Notes under the pieces: model-generated
Database searches by the model: none
Seen by the model: the letters and a program-made list of their open reading frames with translations, nothing else
Told to the model about the DNA's origin: nothing
Assembly (NCBI RefSeq): GCF_003426945.1
Contig: NZ_QURO01000004.1
Span: 1,847,501-1,911,500 of the forward strand
Origin: Thermus sediminis
GTDB taxonomy: Bacteria; Deinococcota; Deinococci; Deinococcales; Thermaceae
Length of the DNA: 64,000 nt
Reading direction: 5' to 3'
Shown: positions 31,305 through 39,699 of the stretch, piece by piece
How the letters are laid out: every line of letters begins with the position of its first letter
Numbering within the stretch: position 1 is the first letter of the stretch
Translations under genes and position numbers: made by a program

Positions 31305-32411
31305 CTAGATCACCTCCAAAAGCTTTTCTCGGTAGATCTCGCCCCCCTCGAGGTGGACCCGCCTCAGGGGGGCGAGGTCGCCTGGGCCCAGCCCCCCGTA
31401 GACCACCCCCTCGGGGTAGGCCATGAGGATGGGGCCCTTACCGCACCGCCCCAGGCAGGGGGTGGGGGTGAGCTGGACCACCCCCTTTAGGTCGGCCAGG
31501 GCCTCCTCTAGCCCCCTCAGGACCCCCAGGGCCCCCGCCTCCCGGCAGCTCTCCCCGGTGCAGAGGAGGAGGTGGGTGAAGGCCCCGTGGGGGTGGCGCC
31601 CCGGGGCGAAGAGGGCGTGGCGCAGGGCCCGGAGACCGGCGATCTGGGCCTCCCGCCTGGGGGCGTACCGCCCTATGGGAAAGCGGAAGCGGCAGGTGTC
31701 GCAGGGGGCTCCTCCCCCCTCCAAGGCCTCCCGGTACCGTTCCTGAAGGGCCCTCAGGAGGGCAGGGTGGCCCATGAGGGGAGGGAGGACCTCCACGGGG
31801 AAGCGCAAGGCCCTGGCCTCCACCCGTCCCTCCACCACCCCTCGGAAGAAGAGGTGGGGGAGGAGGAAGGCCCGCCGCGGCCGGTAGGCCCCCAGGCGGG
31901 CCAGGGCCTCCTGGGGGTTGGGGCGGGCCCGGCTGGCGTAGGCGGGGAGGACGGGGAGGCCTAGCCGCTCCTCCAGGAGCCGGGCCAGGGCGGCCCCCTC
32001 CGCGTTGGCCCCCGGGTCCGTGCCCCCCCGGAGGACCAGGACCGCCCCGTCCTCCCCCGTGGCCCCCCGCCGGGCGAGCCTCTCCGCCCAGAGGTCCACC
32101 AGGGCGGGGTGAAGGCCCAGGGGGCGGGCGAGACGCAGAGAGGCCTCGGGGTATTCCCCCTGGGCCACCTCCAGGGCCAGGGGGAGGTCCGCCTTCAGGT
32201 GCCCTCCCCCGAAGAGGAGGAGGGGGAGGACCACCCCGCCCCCGGAGCGGGCCAGGGCCAGGGCCCCCTCGAGGAGGGTAGGGGGTTGGTGCTCGATGAA
32301 GCCCAGGAAGACCCTCACCCCTAGGGCGCGCTCTAGCCCCTTCCTCAGGCCTAGAGGTAAGGCCCGCGCCCGGGGGTCCGGGGAGCCGTGGGCCACCAGG
32401 AGGACGTTCAC
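31305..32411 (-). CDS. cbiX: Sirohydrochlorin cobaltochelatase CbiX fused to a 2Fe-2S ferredoxin domain
   Basis: Inserts Co2+ into sirohydrochlorin in the anaerobic (early cobalt) route. The 368 residues carry two CbiX halves: LLVAHGSPDPRA at the start and FLLPHLFFRGVVEGRV in the second. A middle Cys motif CDTCRFRFPIGRYAP follows, then a C-terminal thioredoxin-like [2Fe-2S] domain with CTGESC and CLGRCGKGP. The start is GTG overlapping the cbiG stop (GTGA). The fused ferredoxin may supply electrons for cobalt reduction, which is inference. Confidence 0.92.
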   Translation of the reverse strand: MNVLLVAHGSPDPRARALPLGLRKGLERALGVRVFLGFIEHQPPTLLEGALALARSGGGVVLPLLLFGGGHLKADLPLALEVAQGEYPEASLRLARPLGLHPALVDLWAERLARRGATGEDGAVLVLRGGTDPGANAEGAALARLLEERLGLPVLPAYASRARPNPQEALARLGAYRPRRAFLLPHLFFRGVVEGRVEARALRFPVEVLPPLMGHPALLRALQERYREALEGGGAPCDTCRFRFPIGRYAPRREAQIAGLRALRHALFAPGRHPHGAFTHLLLCTGESCREAGALGVLRGLEEALADLKGVVQLTPTPCLGRCGKGPILMAYPEGVVYGGLGPGDLAPLRRVHLEGGEIYREKLLEVI

Positions 32412-33490
32412 GGCAAGGCCTCCTCCGGGATCCCCAAGGTGAGGACCCCCGCGGCCAGGGTCAGGTTCCCCCGCTTGGTCTTCTCCACTAGAAGCCTCGC
32501 CCCCTCCGCCAAGACCGCAGCCTCGGCCACCCCGAGGAGGCCCGTGTGGCGGAAGACCACCTCCGAGGGGTTGGGGATGGGCTGGGCGTTCAGGACCTGG
32601 GCCGGGTGGAAGCGTAGGGGAAGGCCCGTCTCCTCGGCGAAGGCGAGGAGGCCCGCCTCGTCCCGCTTCAGCTCGGCGGTGGCCATCCTTGCGAGGCTCT
32701 CCCAGGCGAGGCCCCTCTCCTCCAGGAAGGCGCGAACCTCCCGCCGGATCTCCTCCAAGGGGGTGCCCCGGTTGCAGCCGAGGCCGAGGACCAGGGCGGG
32801 GGGATGGGCGAAGAGGGCGGGGACGGGGAGAGGGAAGGGCCTCCGCACCGTGAAGAGGACCATCCCCTCCACCCCCTCGGGGTCTGGGGCCTCCAGGACC
32901 CGCACCATGGGGTAGCGCAGGAGGGGGGTCAGGTCCACGCAGTCCGCGTAGAAGCCCACGGGCCTCCCGTCCACCAGGAGGGCCGAGACCGCCTTGAGGG
33001 GGCCCCAGTCGGGCACCCGGGCCCCGAGGGCCTTGGCCAGGAGGTCGGGGGCCGGGGCCCCCACGGCGTCCGTCCCCGTGGTGAGGACCGCCTCCCCTCC
33101 CAGGGCCTCTGCCAGGTGGCGGGCCAGGGGGTTCGCCCCCCCGAGGTGGCCGGCGAGCAGGGGGACGAAGTAGCGGCCCTTCAGGTCCACCACCAGGACG
33201 GCGGGGTCCACCCGCTTGTCCAGAAGAAGGGGAGCGATGGCCCTCAGGACGATCCCCGAGGCCATGACGAAGACGTGGCCGTCGTGGAGGGCCCAGGTCC
33301 TTTGGACCAGGTCCCGGATGGGCTCGGCGAAGGGGACCGCCCCTTCGGGGGCCAAGGGGCGGTACCTCTCCGCCACGTAGAGGCGGCTCCCCGGGAGGGC
33401 CCGGTGGATCCGCTCCGCCACGGCCAGCCCGGGGAGGGTGAGGGTGTAGACGGCCACCCGCTCGGGTCTGAGGGGCCCAAGCTCAGGCAT
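32408..33490 (-). CDS. cbiG: Cobalt-precorrin-5A hydrolase CbiG
   Basis: Opens the lactone ring of cobalt-precorrin-5A, releasing acetaldehyde. The product has 360 residues. Recognised parts are RVAVYTLTLPGLAVAERI, HDGHVFVMASGIVLRAIAPLL, DLKGRYFVPLLAGHLGGAN and the C-terminal GLGCNRGTPLEEI with ELKRDEAGL. The ATG at 33490 is preceded by GGAGGGGAG and overlaps the cbiH stop by eight bases. Confidence 0.95.
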   Translation of the reverse strand: MPELGPLRPERVAVYTLTLPGLAVAERIHRALPGSRLYVAERYRPLAPEGAVPFAEPIRDLVQRTWALHDGHVFVMASGIVLRAIAPLLLDKRVDPAVLVVDLKGRYFVPLLAGHLGGANPLARHLAEALGGEAVLTTGTDAVGAPAPDLLAKALGARVPDWGPLKAVSALLVDGRPVGFYADCVDLTPLLRYPMVRVLEAPDPEGVEGMVLFTVRRPFPLPVPALFAHPPALVLGLGCNRGTPLEEIRREVRAFLEERGLAWESLARMATAELKRDEAGLLAFAEETGLPLRFHPAQVLNAQPIPNPSEVVFRHTGLLGVAEAAVLAEGARLLVEKTKRGNLTLAAGVLTLGIPEEALP

Positions 33491-34346
33491 CTCCCCTCCG
33501 CAAAGGGAGGCCCGGGGTCTCCCCAGGAAGGGCCTCCTTGGTCTCCAGGTCGTACTTGAGGGCGTAGCCCCTGGGGGTGAGGAAGGTCCCCTCGTAGAGG
33601 CGGCTTTGGCTGTTGCCGATGACCACGGTGGTGAGCATTCCCGCCTCGGCCTCCAGGAGGCCCTCCAGCGTGGTGAGGACCACCTCCTGGCGCCTGCGGT
33701 AGGCCCCCTTGACCAGGGCGGCCGGGGTCTCCTTAGGGCGGTACTGGAGGAGGATCTCGGCGCTCCGCCTGAGCTGCCAGTGCCGCCGCTTGCTCTGGGG
33801 GTTGTAGAGGACCACCACGAAGTCCCCCTGCCCCGCGGCGTGGAGCCTCCGCTGGATGAGGGGCCAGGGGGTGAGGAGGTCGGAGAGGCTGAGGAGGCAG
33901 GTGTCGTGGGCCATGGGGCTCCCCAGGAGGCTGGCCACGGCGTTGGCCGCCGTGACCCCGGGCACCACCTCCAGCCAGACCTCCCCTTCCCCCAGGCGGA
34001 AGCGCCCCGGGAGGCCCACCCCCCCGTCGGCCCGCCGGAACCCCCGCTCCTCCATGAGCTCCAGAAGGGGCGCGGCCATGCCGTAGACCCCGGGGTCCCC
34101 CCCGGAGACCAGGGCCACCCGCTCCCCACCGAGGGCCCTCTCCAAGGCCTCCTCCGCCCGGTCTAGCTCCTCCGTCATCCCCTTGCGCACCACCCCCTTG
34201 CCCTCCAGGAGGCCCATCTCCTCCAGGAGGCCGATGTAGGTGCTGTAGCCGATCACGGTTCCCGCCCTCCCCAGGACCTCCTGGGCCCTAAGGGTAAGGC
34301 CCTCCAGGTTTCCCGGACCCATGCCCACCAGGTAGAGTTCGCCCAT
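33483..34346 (-). CDS. cbiH: Cobalt-precorrin-3 C17-methyltransferase CbiH
   Basis: SAM-dependent ring-contraction methyltransferase. The product has 287 residues with LYLVGMGPGNLEGLTLRA at the N-terminus, ALVSGGDPGVYGMAAP, EVVPGVTAANAVASLLGSPM and FVVVLYNPQSKRR, all typical of the CobJ/CbiH group. It starts three bases after the cbiF stop and overlaps cbiG. Confidence 0.96.
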   Translation of the reverse strand: MGELYLVGMGPGNLEGLTLRAQEVLGRAGTVIGYSTYIGLLEEMGLLEGKGVVRKGMTEELDRAEEALERALGGERVALVSGGDPGVYGMAAPLLELMEERGFRRADGGVGLPGRFRLGEGEVWLEVVPGVTAANAVASLLGSPMAHDTCLLSLSDLLTPWPLIQRRLHAAGQGDFVVVLYNPQSKRRHWQLRRSAEILLQYRPKETPAALVKGAYRRRQEVVLTTLEGLLEAEAGMLTTVVIGNSQSRLYEGTFLTPRGYALKYDLETKEALPGETPGLPLRRGDA

Positions 34347-34349
34347 GCC

Positions 34350-35093
34350 TCACCTCCTGAAGCGGTGCCGGAAGCTGGGGTCGTAGAGCCGGCTCCTCAG
34401 GCCCCTGGCCCTCAGGGCCTCCCCCACGAGGAAGACCGTGGTGTCCCGCGGGGGGAGAAGGGAGAGGCCCTCCAGGTCTGTCAGCCCCACCTCCTCCCCC
34501 GGCTGGCCCACCCGGTGGCCGTAGAGGACGGGGGTATCCCCGGGGAGGCCCGCCTCCAGGAGCTCCCGCGAGAGCCTCCTCGGGTGCATGCCGGAGAGGT
34601 AGAGGGCCAGGGTAAGGCCCCTCCTGGCCAGGCTCCTCGGGTCCTGGCCCTCGGGGACGGGGGTCCTCACCCCAAGCCGCGTGAAGGCCACGGCCTGGGC
34701 CACCTCGGGGGCGGTGAGGGGGACCCCGGCCCGGGCGGCCAGGGCGAAGGCCGCGGTGACCCCGGGGACCACGGCCACCTCCACCCCCAGGGCCTCCAGG
34801 GCCTCCTTCTCCTCCAGGAGGGTGCCGTAAAGCCCCGGGTCCCCGGAGTGGAGCCGCACCACCACGCCCCCCTTGCCGGCCTCCCCGGCAAGGAGGAGGG
34901 CGATCTCCTCCAGGACCATCCCCTTGGAGTCCCGAAGCTCCGCCCTTGGGGCAAGCCCCTTTAGGGCCTCCTCGGGGAAGAGGCTTCCCGTGTAGAGGAC
35001 GAACCGGGCCTCGGCCAAAAGCCTCGCCCCCTTCACCGTGAGGAGCTCGGGGTCTCCCGGCCCCCCGCCCACCACGTGCACCACGGGCCTCAT
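34350..35093 (-). CDS. cbiF: Cobalt-precorrin-4 C11-methyltransferase CbiF
   Basis: Methylates C11 of cobalt-precorrin-4. The product has 247 residues from ATG 35093, which overlaps the cbiL stop (ATGA); a longer frame from 35105 is less likely. Motifs: VHVVGGGPGDPELLTVKGARLL, LYTGSLFPEEAL, VRLHSGDPGLYG and VVPGVTAAFALAARAGVPLT. Confidence 0.96.
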   Translation of the reverse strand: MRPVVHVVGGGPGDPELLTVKGARLLAEARFVLYTGSLFPEEALKGLAPRAELRDSKGMVLEEIALLLAGEAGKGGVVVRLHSGDPGLYGTLLEEKEALEALGVEVAVVPGVTAAFALAARAGVPLTAPEVAQAVAFTRLGVRTPVPEGQDPRSLARRGLTLALYLSGMHPRRLSRELLEAGLPGDTPVLYGHRVGQPGEEVGLTDLEGLSLLPPRDTTVFLVGEALRARGLRSRLYDPSFRHRFRR

Positions 35094-35749
35094 CCCTCCC
35101 TCCAAAGCCCCAAGAGGGTCCAGTAGTCCCTCGGCCCCTCGAAGGCCTCCAAGGGGAGGACCGCCTCCCCCGGCATCCCAAGCCGCAGGAAGACGAGGCC
35201 CCGCCAGCCAGGGAAGGCCTCGCCTAGGGCCTTAGGGTCCTTGGCCTTGTAGAGGAAGACGCTCCGGAAGCGGCCTAGCCCCTCGGGGTCCACCCCCTTG
35301 AGCCCCGTGAGGACCGCAAACCCCTCCTCCCCCATGGCCAGGGGCCTTTTGGCCCTGGCGGCCGCCACCTGGTGGGCGCTGATCCCGGGGACCGGCACCA
35401 CCTCCACCCCTTCCAGGTGGGGGAGGAGGTTCCAGGGGGAGGCGTAGAGGAGGCTGTCCCCCAGGACCAGGTACCCCCCTTCCCCGTAACGGGCCAGGGC
35501 CTCCCTCAGGACCCTGGCCGCCTCCCGCCTGGCCTCCTCCCGCCTTTCCCCCTCGCTCCCCGTGAAGAGGGGAAGGGGGAGGAGGGGCTTGCCCTCGGGG
35601 ATGTGGGCCCGGGCGATGCGGAGGGCGAGGGGTTCCCGGTCCGCCTCCTTGGGGTAGAAGAGGACGGGGAGGCTCTGGATGAGCCTGAGGGCCTTCAGGG
35701 TGAGGAGTTCCGGGTCCCCCGGGCCCACGCCAATCAGGTAGAGCCGCAT
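35090..35749 (-). CDS. cbiL: Cobalt-precorrin-2 C20-methyltransferase CbiL
   Basis: Methylates C20 of cobalt-precorrin-2. The 219 residues start MRLYLIGVGPGDPELLTLKALRL, the CbiL/CobI start; YLVLGDSLLYASPWNLLPHL and VPVPGISAHQVAAA follow. It overlaps the cbiET gene by 16 bases and cbiF by four, so all are coupled. Confidence 0.95.
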   Translation of the reverse strand: MRLYLIGVGPGDPELLTLKALRLIQSLPVLFYPKEADREPLALRIARAHIPEGKPLLPLPLFTGSEGERREEARREAARVLREALARYGEGGYLVLGDSLLYASPWNLLPHLEGVEVVPVPGISAHQVAAARAKRPLAMGEEGFAVLTGLKGVDPEGLGRFRSVFLYKAKDPKALGEAFPGWRGLVFLRLGMPGEAVLPLEAFEGPRDYWTLLGLWREG

Positions 35750-36966
35750 CCCGCCTCCTTCCGCACCGCGAGGAGCGTGGTGGGGTTTTGCGCCTCCAGG
35801 CGGTGGTAGCCCAGGAGGGGCACCACCCGGCTCGCCTGCACCTGGAAGCCCTCCAAGGGGAGGCCCGTTCCCTTGAGGAAGGCGTAGGCGGCGGCCAGGT
35901 TTTCCAGGGTGATGGCGGCCACTACCAGCCTTCCCCCGGGCCTCAGGGCCTCCAGGCTCCTCTCCAGGATGGCGGGGAGCTCCCCCCCGCTTCCTCCCAC
36001 GAAGACCGCGTCCGGGGCGGGCAGGCCCTCCAGGGCCCCGGGGGCCTCCCCCCGGACCAGGGTGAGGTTGTGGGCCCCGTGGCGGCGGGCGTTCTCCAGG
36101 ATGTGGGGCCAGGACTCCGGGTTCTTCTCCACGGCGTAGACCTGGCCCAAGGGGGCGAGCCTCGCCGCCTCGATCCCCACGCTCCCCGTTCCCGCCCCGA
36201 TGTCCCAGAGCACCCCGTCCGGGGGAAGGCCCAGGAGGCCCAGGGCCAGGAGGCGCACCTCCCGCTTGGTGATGAGGCCCTTTTTGGGCATGCGCCGCTC
36301 GAAGGCCTCGTCGGGGAAGAAGCCGAGGCGGGAGGGCAGGGGCCCTTTGGCCTCCAGGATGAGGACGTTGGGGTCCAGGAAGGCCTCCCGGGCCAGGGCC
36401 TCGAGGCCCTCGAAGCTCCGCACCCTCTCCTCCGCCTCCCCCAGGCGCTCGGCCACATGGGCCCGGAAAGGCCCCGCCCCCATCTGCAAAAGGGCCTCGG
36501 CGATGCGGTTTGGGCTGTTCTCGGGGTCGGTGTAGACCACGGAGAGGGGGGAGAGGGCGATCTCCAGGAGCGTCCCCCCCAGGGGCCTCCCGTGGAGGGA
36601 GAAGAGCCGGGCTCCGTCCCAGGGTAGCCCGAGCCTCGCGAAGGCCTCCTGGAAGGCCGTGGGGGCGGGGTGGACCTCAGCCTCGGGGAAGCGCTCCAAG
36701 ACCCTCTTGCCGATGCCGTAGAAGAGGGGGTCCCCCGAGGCCAGGAAGGCCACCGCCCTCCCCTCCCGCGCCCGGGCCTCCGCCAGGTCCAGGAGGGGCT
36801 CCAAGGGGCCCCGGATGGCCACCCTCTCCCCCTGGTGCTCGGGGAAGTGGGCCAGGTGCCTCGCCCCTCCGATGAGGACCTCCGCCTCCGCCACCCGCCT
36901 CAGGGCGGCGAGGCTTAAGGCCTCCCTGCCCCTCGCCCCCAGGCCGATGAGGTAGACCCTGCCCAT
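35734..36966 (-). CDS. cbiET: Fused precorrin-6Y/7 methyltransferase CbiET (CobL type)
   Basis: 410 residues with two methyltransferases. CbiE (about 1-205) has VYLIGLGARGREALSLAAL, FLASGDPLFYGIGKRVL and ALSPLSVVYTDPENSPNRIA; it methylates C5. CbiT (about 225-400) has the Rossmann motif LWDIGAGTGSVGIEAARLAP and PDAVFVGGSGGELP; it methylates C15 and decarboxylates. Fusion of the two is known as CobL. It starts directly after the cbiC stop and overlaps cbiL. Confidence 0.95.
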   Translation of the reverse strand: MGRVYLIGLGARGREALSLAALRRVAEAEVLIGGARHLAHFPEHQGERVAIRGPLEPLLDLAEARAREGRAVAFLASGDPLFYGIGKRVLERFPEAEVHPAPTAFQEAFARLGLPWDGARLFSLHGRPLGGTLLEIALSPLSVVYTDPENSPNRIAEALLQMGAGPFRAHVAERLGEAEERVRSFEGLEALAREAFLDPNVLILEAKGPLPSRLGFFPDEAFERRMPKKGLITKREVRLLALGLLGLPPDGVLWDIGAGTGSVGIEAARLAPLGQVYAVEKNPESWPHILENARRHGAHNLTLVRGEAPGALEGLPAPDAVFVGGSGGELPAILERSLEALRPGGRLVVAAITLENLAAAYAFLKGTGLPLEGFQVQASRVVPLLGYHRLEAQNPTTLLAVRKEAGCGST

Positions 36967-37665
36967 CTAGCCCTCCCTCCCCGCCCCAGAGGTGTCCACG
37001 CCCCCGTCTGCGGCCAGGCGGATGAGGGCGTGGAGGGCGGCCACCACCAGCGTGGACCCTCCCTTCCGCCCCAGGGTGACGATCCAGGGCACGCCCGAAG
37101 CCATGAGGGCCTCCTTGGCCTCCAGCACGTTCACGAAGCCCACGGGCATCCCCAGGACCAGGGCGGGCTGGGCCCCCCGCCCTATGGCCCCCACCAGGGC
37201 CAGGAGGAAGGTGGGGGCGTTCCCCACCCCCACGATGGCCCCCTCCAGGAGTCCCTGCTCCTCGGCGTAGTCCACGGCGGCCTCGGCCCGGGTTCCCCCC
37301 GTGGCCTTGGCCCTTTGGACCACCTCGGGGTGGGAGAGGAGCTCCACCACCTCGTTGCCGAAGAGGGCGAGCCTCTCTGGGTTCAGGCCGCAGGCGATCA
37401 TCCGGGCGTCCACCAGGATGCGGGCGCCCCCCTTCAGGGCCTCAAGCCCCGCCTCCACCGCCCCTGGGCTGAAGCGGGTGAGCTCCTTGAACTGGAAGTC
37501 GGCGGTGGCGTGGATCATCCGGCGCACCACGGGCCACTCCAAGGGCGAGAAGCCGTGGGGCCCGGCCTCCTCGTCCACCATGCGGAAGCTCGCCTCCTCT
37601 ATGGCCCGCCCCTTGGCCGTCATCTGGTGGGCGGGGTTTTTCTGGGACTGGATCAGGTCATCCAC
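36967..37665 (-). CDS. cbiC: Cobalt-precorrin-8 methylmutase CbiC
   Basis: Moves the C11 methyl group to C12, forming cobyrinate. The product has 232 residues from GTG 37665 (overlapping the cbiD stop by eight bases); a longer frame from 37713 would run further into cbiD. Motifs: the catalytic His in VRRMIHATADF, ILVDARMIACGL, AIVGVGNAPTFLLAL and GMPVGFVNVLEAKEAL. Confidence 0.95.
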   Translation of the reverse strand: MDDLIQSQKNPAHQMTAKGRAIEEASFRMVDEEAGPHGFSPLEWPVVRRMIHATADFQFKELTRFSPGAVEAGLEALKGGARILVDARMIACGLNPERLALFGNEVVELLSHPEVVQRAKATGGTRAEAAVDYAEEQGLLEGAIVGVGNAPTFLLALVGAIGRGAQPALVLGMPVGFVNVLEAKEALMASGVPWIVTLGRKGGSTLVVAALHALIRLAADGGVDTSGAGREG

Positions 37666-38758
37666 GGTAGGCCTCCCGGTCCGGCCAGGCGGCAAGGCAC
37701 CGCCCCTCATCAAAGTCCGTGAGGGCCACGCTCACCGCGGGCCTCTCCCCGATGTAGGCCTGGAGCCTCTCCTGGGCCAGCCGGACCAGATTCACAAAGA
37801 AGGGCTCCAACCCCTCCTCCAAGGCAAGCTCCAGGAAGCGGCGGGCGGTGGTGGCCCCTTCCGCTTCCCGCAAGGCCCTGGGGCTCGCCCCGGCCTCCCG
37901 GAGGAGCCTCTGGAGGAGGTCCCGGTTCACCTCGCCCCCGGCGGCGTGGGTCATCGTCTTCCCGTCGGCCATCTTGGAGATCTTGCCGATCATGCCCACG
38001 ATCCGCACCAGGGCGATCCCCACCTTCCTCGCCGCCTTGAGGACGTCCCCCACGAAGTCCCCCATCTCGATGAAGGCCATCTCCGGCAGGTGGGGGAGGA
38101 GCCTCTGGGCGAAGCGCTCGCTCTTGCCCCCGGTGGTGGCGGCGATCTCCAGGAGGCCGTTTGCCCGGGCCACCCCCACGGCCTGGACCACGCTCATGCG
38201 GAAGGCGCTGGTGGAGTAGGGCTTCACCACCCCTGTGGTCCCCAGGACGGAGAGCCCCCCGAGAACCCCAAGCCTGGGGTTGAGGGTCCTTTTGGCCAGC
38301 TCCTCCCCCCCGGGGATGGCGATGGTGATGGCGAGGGGTCTCGCCGTCACCTCCCGCACCGCCTCCCAGATCATGCGCCGGGGCACGGGGTTGATGGCGG
38401 GCTCCCCCACGGGAACCCCGAGGCCCGGTTTGGTCACGACCCCTACCCCCTCGCCCCCCTCCAGCCGGTCCTCGCTGGCCGGGCGCACGAAGGCCTGGAT
38501 CTCCGCCCCGTGGGTCACGTCGGGGTCGTCCCCTGCGTCTTTGATCATCCCCACCAGGACCCCGTCCCCCTTCCTCTCCAGGCGGAACACGGAAAAGGGC
38601 TGCCGCCAGCCTGCGGGGAGCCAGATGTCCACCTCCTTGGGGGCCTCCCCCAGCAGGGCCAGGGCGGCGGCCTTGGCCGCAGCGGCGGCGTTGGCCCCGG
38701 TGGTGAAGCCGATGCGGCTTCCCCTCTTGTCCCGGGGCGGGGGGTAGGGGTGGCTCAT
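37658..38758 (-). CDS. cbiD: Cobalt-precorrin-5B C1-methyltransferase CbiD
   Basis: Methylates C1 after CbiG action. The 366 residues carry the CbiD N-terminal RIGFTTGANAAAAAKAA (usually GFTTGTCA), VTKPGLGVPVGEPAINPVPR, GTTGVVKPYSTSAF and GMIGKISKMADGKTMTHAAGG. CbiD is specific to the cobalt-early route, consistent with cbiX and cbiG. Its ATG overlaps the hoxN stop by four bases. Confidence 0.96.
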   Translation of the reverse strand: MSHPYPPPRDKRGSRIGFTTGANAAAAAKAAALALLGEAPKEVDIWLPAGWRQPFSVFRLERKGDGVLVGMIKDAGDDPDVTHGAEIQAFVRPASEDRLEGGEGVGVVTKPGLGVPVGEPAINPVPRRMIWEAVREVTARPLAITIAIPGGEELAKRTLNPRLGVLGGLSVLGTTGVVKPYSTSAFRMSVVQAVGVARANGLLEIAATTGGKSERFAQRLLPHLPEMAFIEMGDFVGDVLKAARKVGIALVRIVGMIGKISKMADGKTMTHAAGGEVNRDLLQRLLREAGASPRALREAEGATTARRFLELALEEGLEPFFVNLVRLAQERLQAYIGERPAVSVALTDFDEGRCLAAWPDREAYRG

Positions 38759-39423
38759 GCCGGCCTCAACGCGTAGGCCCTAAGGCCCAGGAGGAAGAGG
38801 AAGAGGCCTAGGCCCAGGGGCAGGGCCAGGGCCTCGAGGTCCAGGGCCACGAGCTCCGCCAGGGCCAGGCCCAGGCTCAGGAAGACCACCGCCCACCCCA
38901 GGGCGCGGCTTGCCCTTTGGGCCCGCCTCGAGTCCCGGGCCAGGTTCTGCAGGCGGCTCGCCAGGAGCCCGTCCACCCCGTCCACGAGCAGCATCCCCAG
39001 GGTGAAGAGGAGGCCCAGGCGCAGGGGGGAGAGCTCGGCGGCGAGGGCCAGGGCGGAGAGCTGGCTCGCCGTCTCAAACCCCAGGCCAAAGAGGACCCCG
39101 AGGAGGAGGGGGTTGAGGAGGGGAAGGCGGGGAGGGGGGGGCTTCCCCACGGCCCCTTCCCTTAGGAGGCGGTGGAGGTTTAGCCCCGCCACCAGGAGGA
39201 GGAGAAGGGCAGGGAGGTGGAGGGCCTCCAGGTCCACCCGTTGGAGGAGGGCCGCTGCCGGGAAGGCCAGGAGGGTGACGATGGCCCCATGCCCCAGGGC
39301 GAAGAGAAGGCCCACATAGGGGGAAGGGCGCACCCGGGCCAGGCCGTCCACCGCCGCCAGGTGGTCGGGGTCTACCCCGTGGCGCATCCCCAGGGCCACG
39401 GCCAGGAGGTCTAGCCCGCTCAT
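38755..39423 (-). CDS. HoxN/NixA-type nickel/cobalt transporter
   Basis: Cobalt (or nickel) permease feeding the B12 pathway. The 222 residues contain about six to seven TM segments. The metal motif reads GMRHGVDPDHLAAVD (usually RHAVDADHI), followed by LFALGHGAIV, GLGFETASQL and GMLLVDGVDG in the expected order. It is shorter than classical NiCoT proteins. The ATG at 39423 overlaps the stop of the 20-codon leader ORF. It is the first pathway gene after the cobalamin riboswitch, so B12 should shut off cobalt uptake and the cbi genes together. Confidence 0.9.
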   Translation of the reverse strand: MSGLDLLAVALGMRHGVDPDHLAAVDGLARVRPSPYVGLLFALGHGAIVTLLAFPAAALLQRVDLEALHLPALLLLLVAGLNLHRLLREGAVGKPPPPRLPLLNPLLLGVLFGLGFETASQLSALALAAELSPLRLGLLFTLGMLLVDGVDGLLASRLQNLARDSRRAQRASRALGWAVVFLSLGLALAELVALDLEALALPLGLGLFLFLLGLRAYALRPA

Positions 39424-39482
39424 GGGGTACCTGCCTTTGGGGCTGAGAGGATAGGCTCTAACCGGAAACCGGCTCCTTTCAT
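39420..39482 (-). CDS. 20-codon leader ORF between riboswitch and transporter
   Basis: MKGAGFRLEPILSAPKAGTP, with a near-perfect ribosome site (AAAGGAGG, 6 bases before the ATG). Its TGA overlaps the transporter ATG as ATGA. The transporter has no good ribosome site of its own, so ribosomes ending this peptide may re-start on it. The riboswitch could therefore act by hiding this ribosome site. The peptide is not recognised; translation is inferred from the layout. Confidence 0.55.
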   Translation of the reverse strand: MKGAGFRLEPILSAPKAGTP

Positions 39483-39524
39483 CCTTGCCTCCTTTCGCCC
39501 CTGCTCGGGGGCAGGTGAGGCGCG

Positions 39525-39665
39525 CGCCGGGGCGGGCATTCGGGCTTCCGGCCAAGAGGCTAGGGCCTGGCGTTGGGGCCGGTTACCGTTGCGGCACAGC
39601 GCCGGACTTTCACCGGTCTTCCCCCTTTGTTGCCCCAGGGCATCCGGGCCCTGGGGCACCCCGGC
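39525..39665 (-). ncRNA. Cobalamin (AdoCbl) riboswitch of the cbi operon
   Basis: On the minus strand the core reads GGTGCCC, then AAGACCGGTGAAAGTCCGGC, GCTGTGCCGCAACGGTAA, GGCCGGAAGCCCGA and TGCCCGCC, the conserved order of the B12-box riboswitch class. After it, CCTGC/GCAGG can form a small hairpin just before the AAAGGAGG of the leader ORF, so control is probably at translation start. It directly precedes the cobalt transporter and the cbi genes. Limits of P1 are approximate. Confidence 0.93.
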
Positions 39666-39699
39666 CGCGTGGGCCCCTCTGGGGGGCTTGGCCCTCTTT

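Noticed and set aside
32408-34129. 573-residue frame covering cbiG
   Set aside because: The first 210 residues are a shadow of cbiH; CbiG begins at ATG 33490 after a ribosome site.
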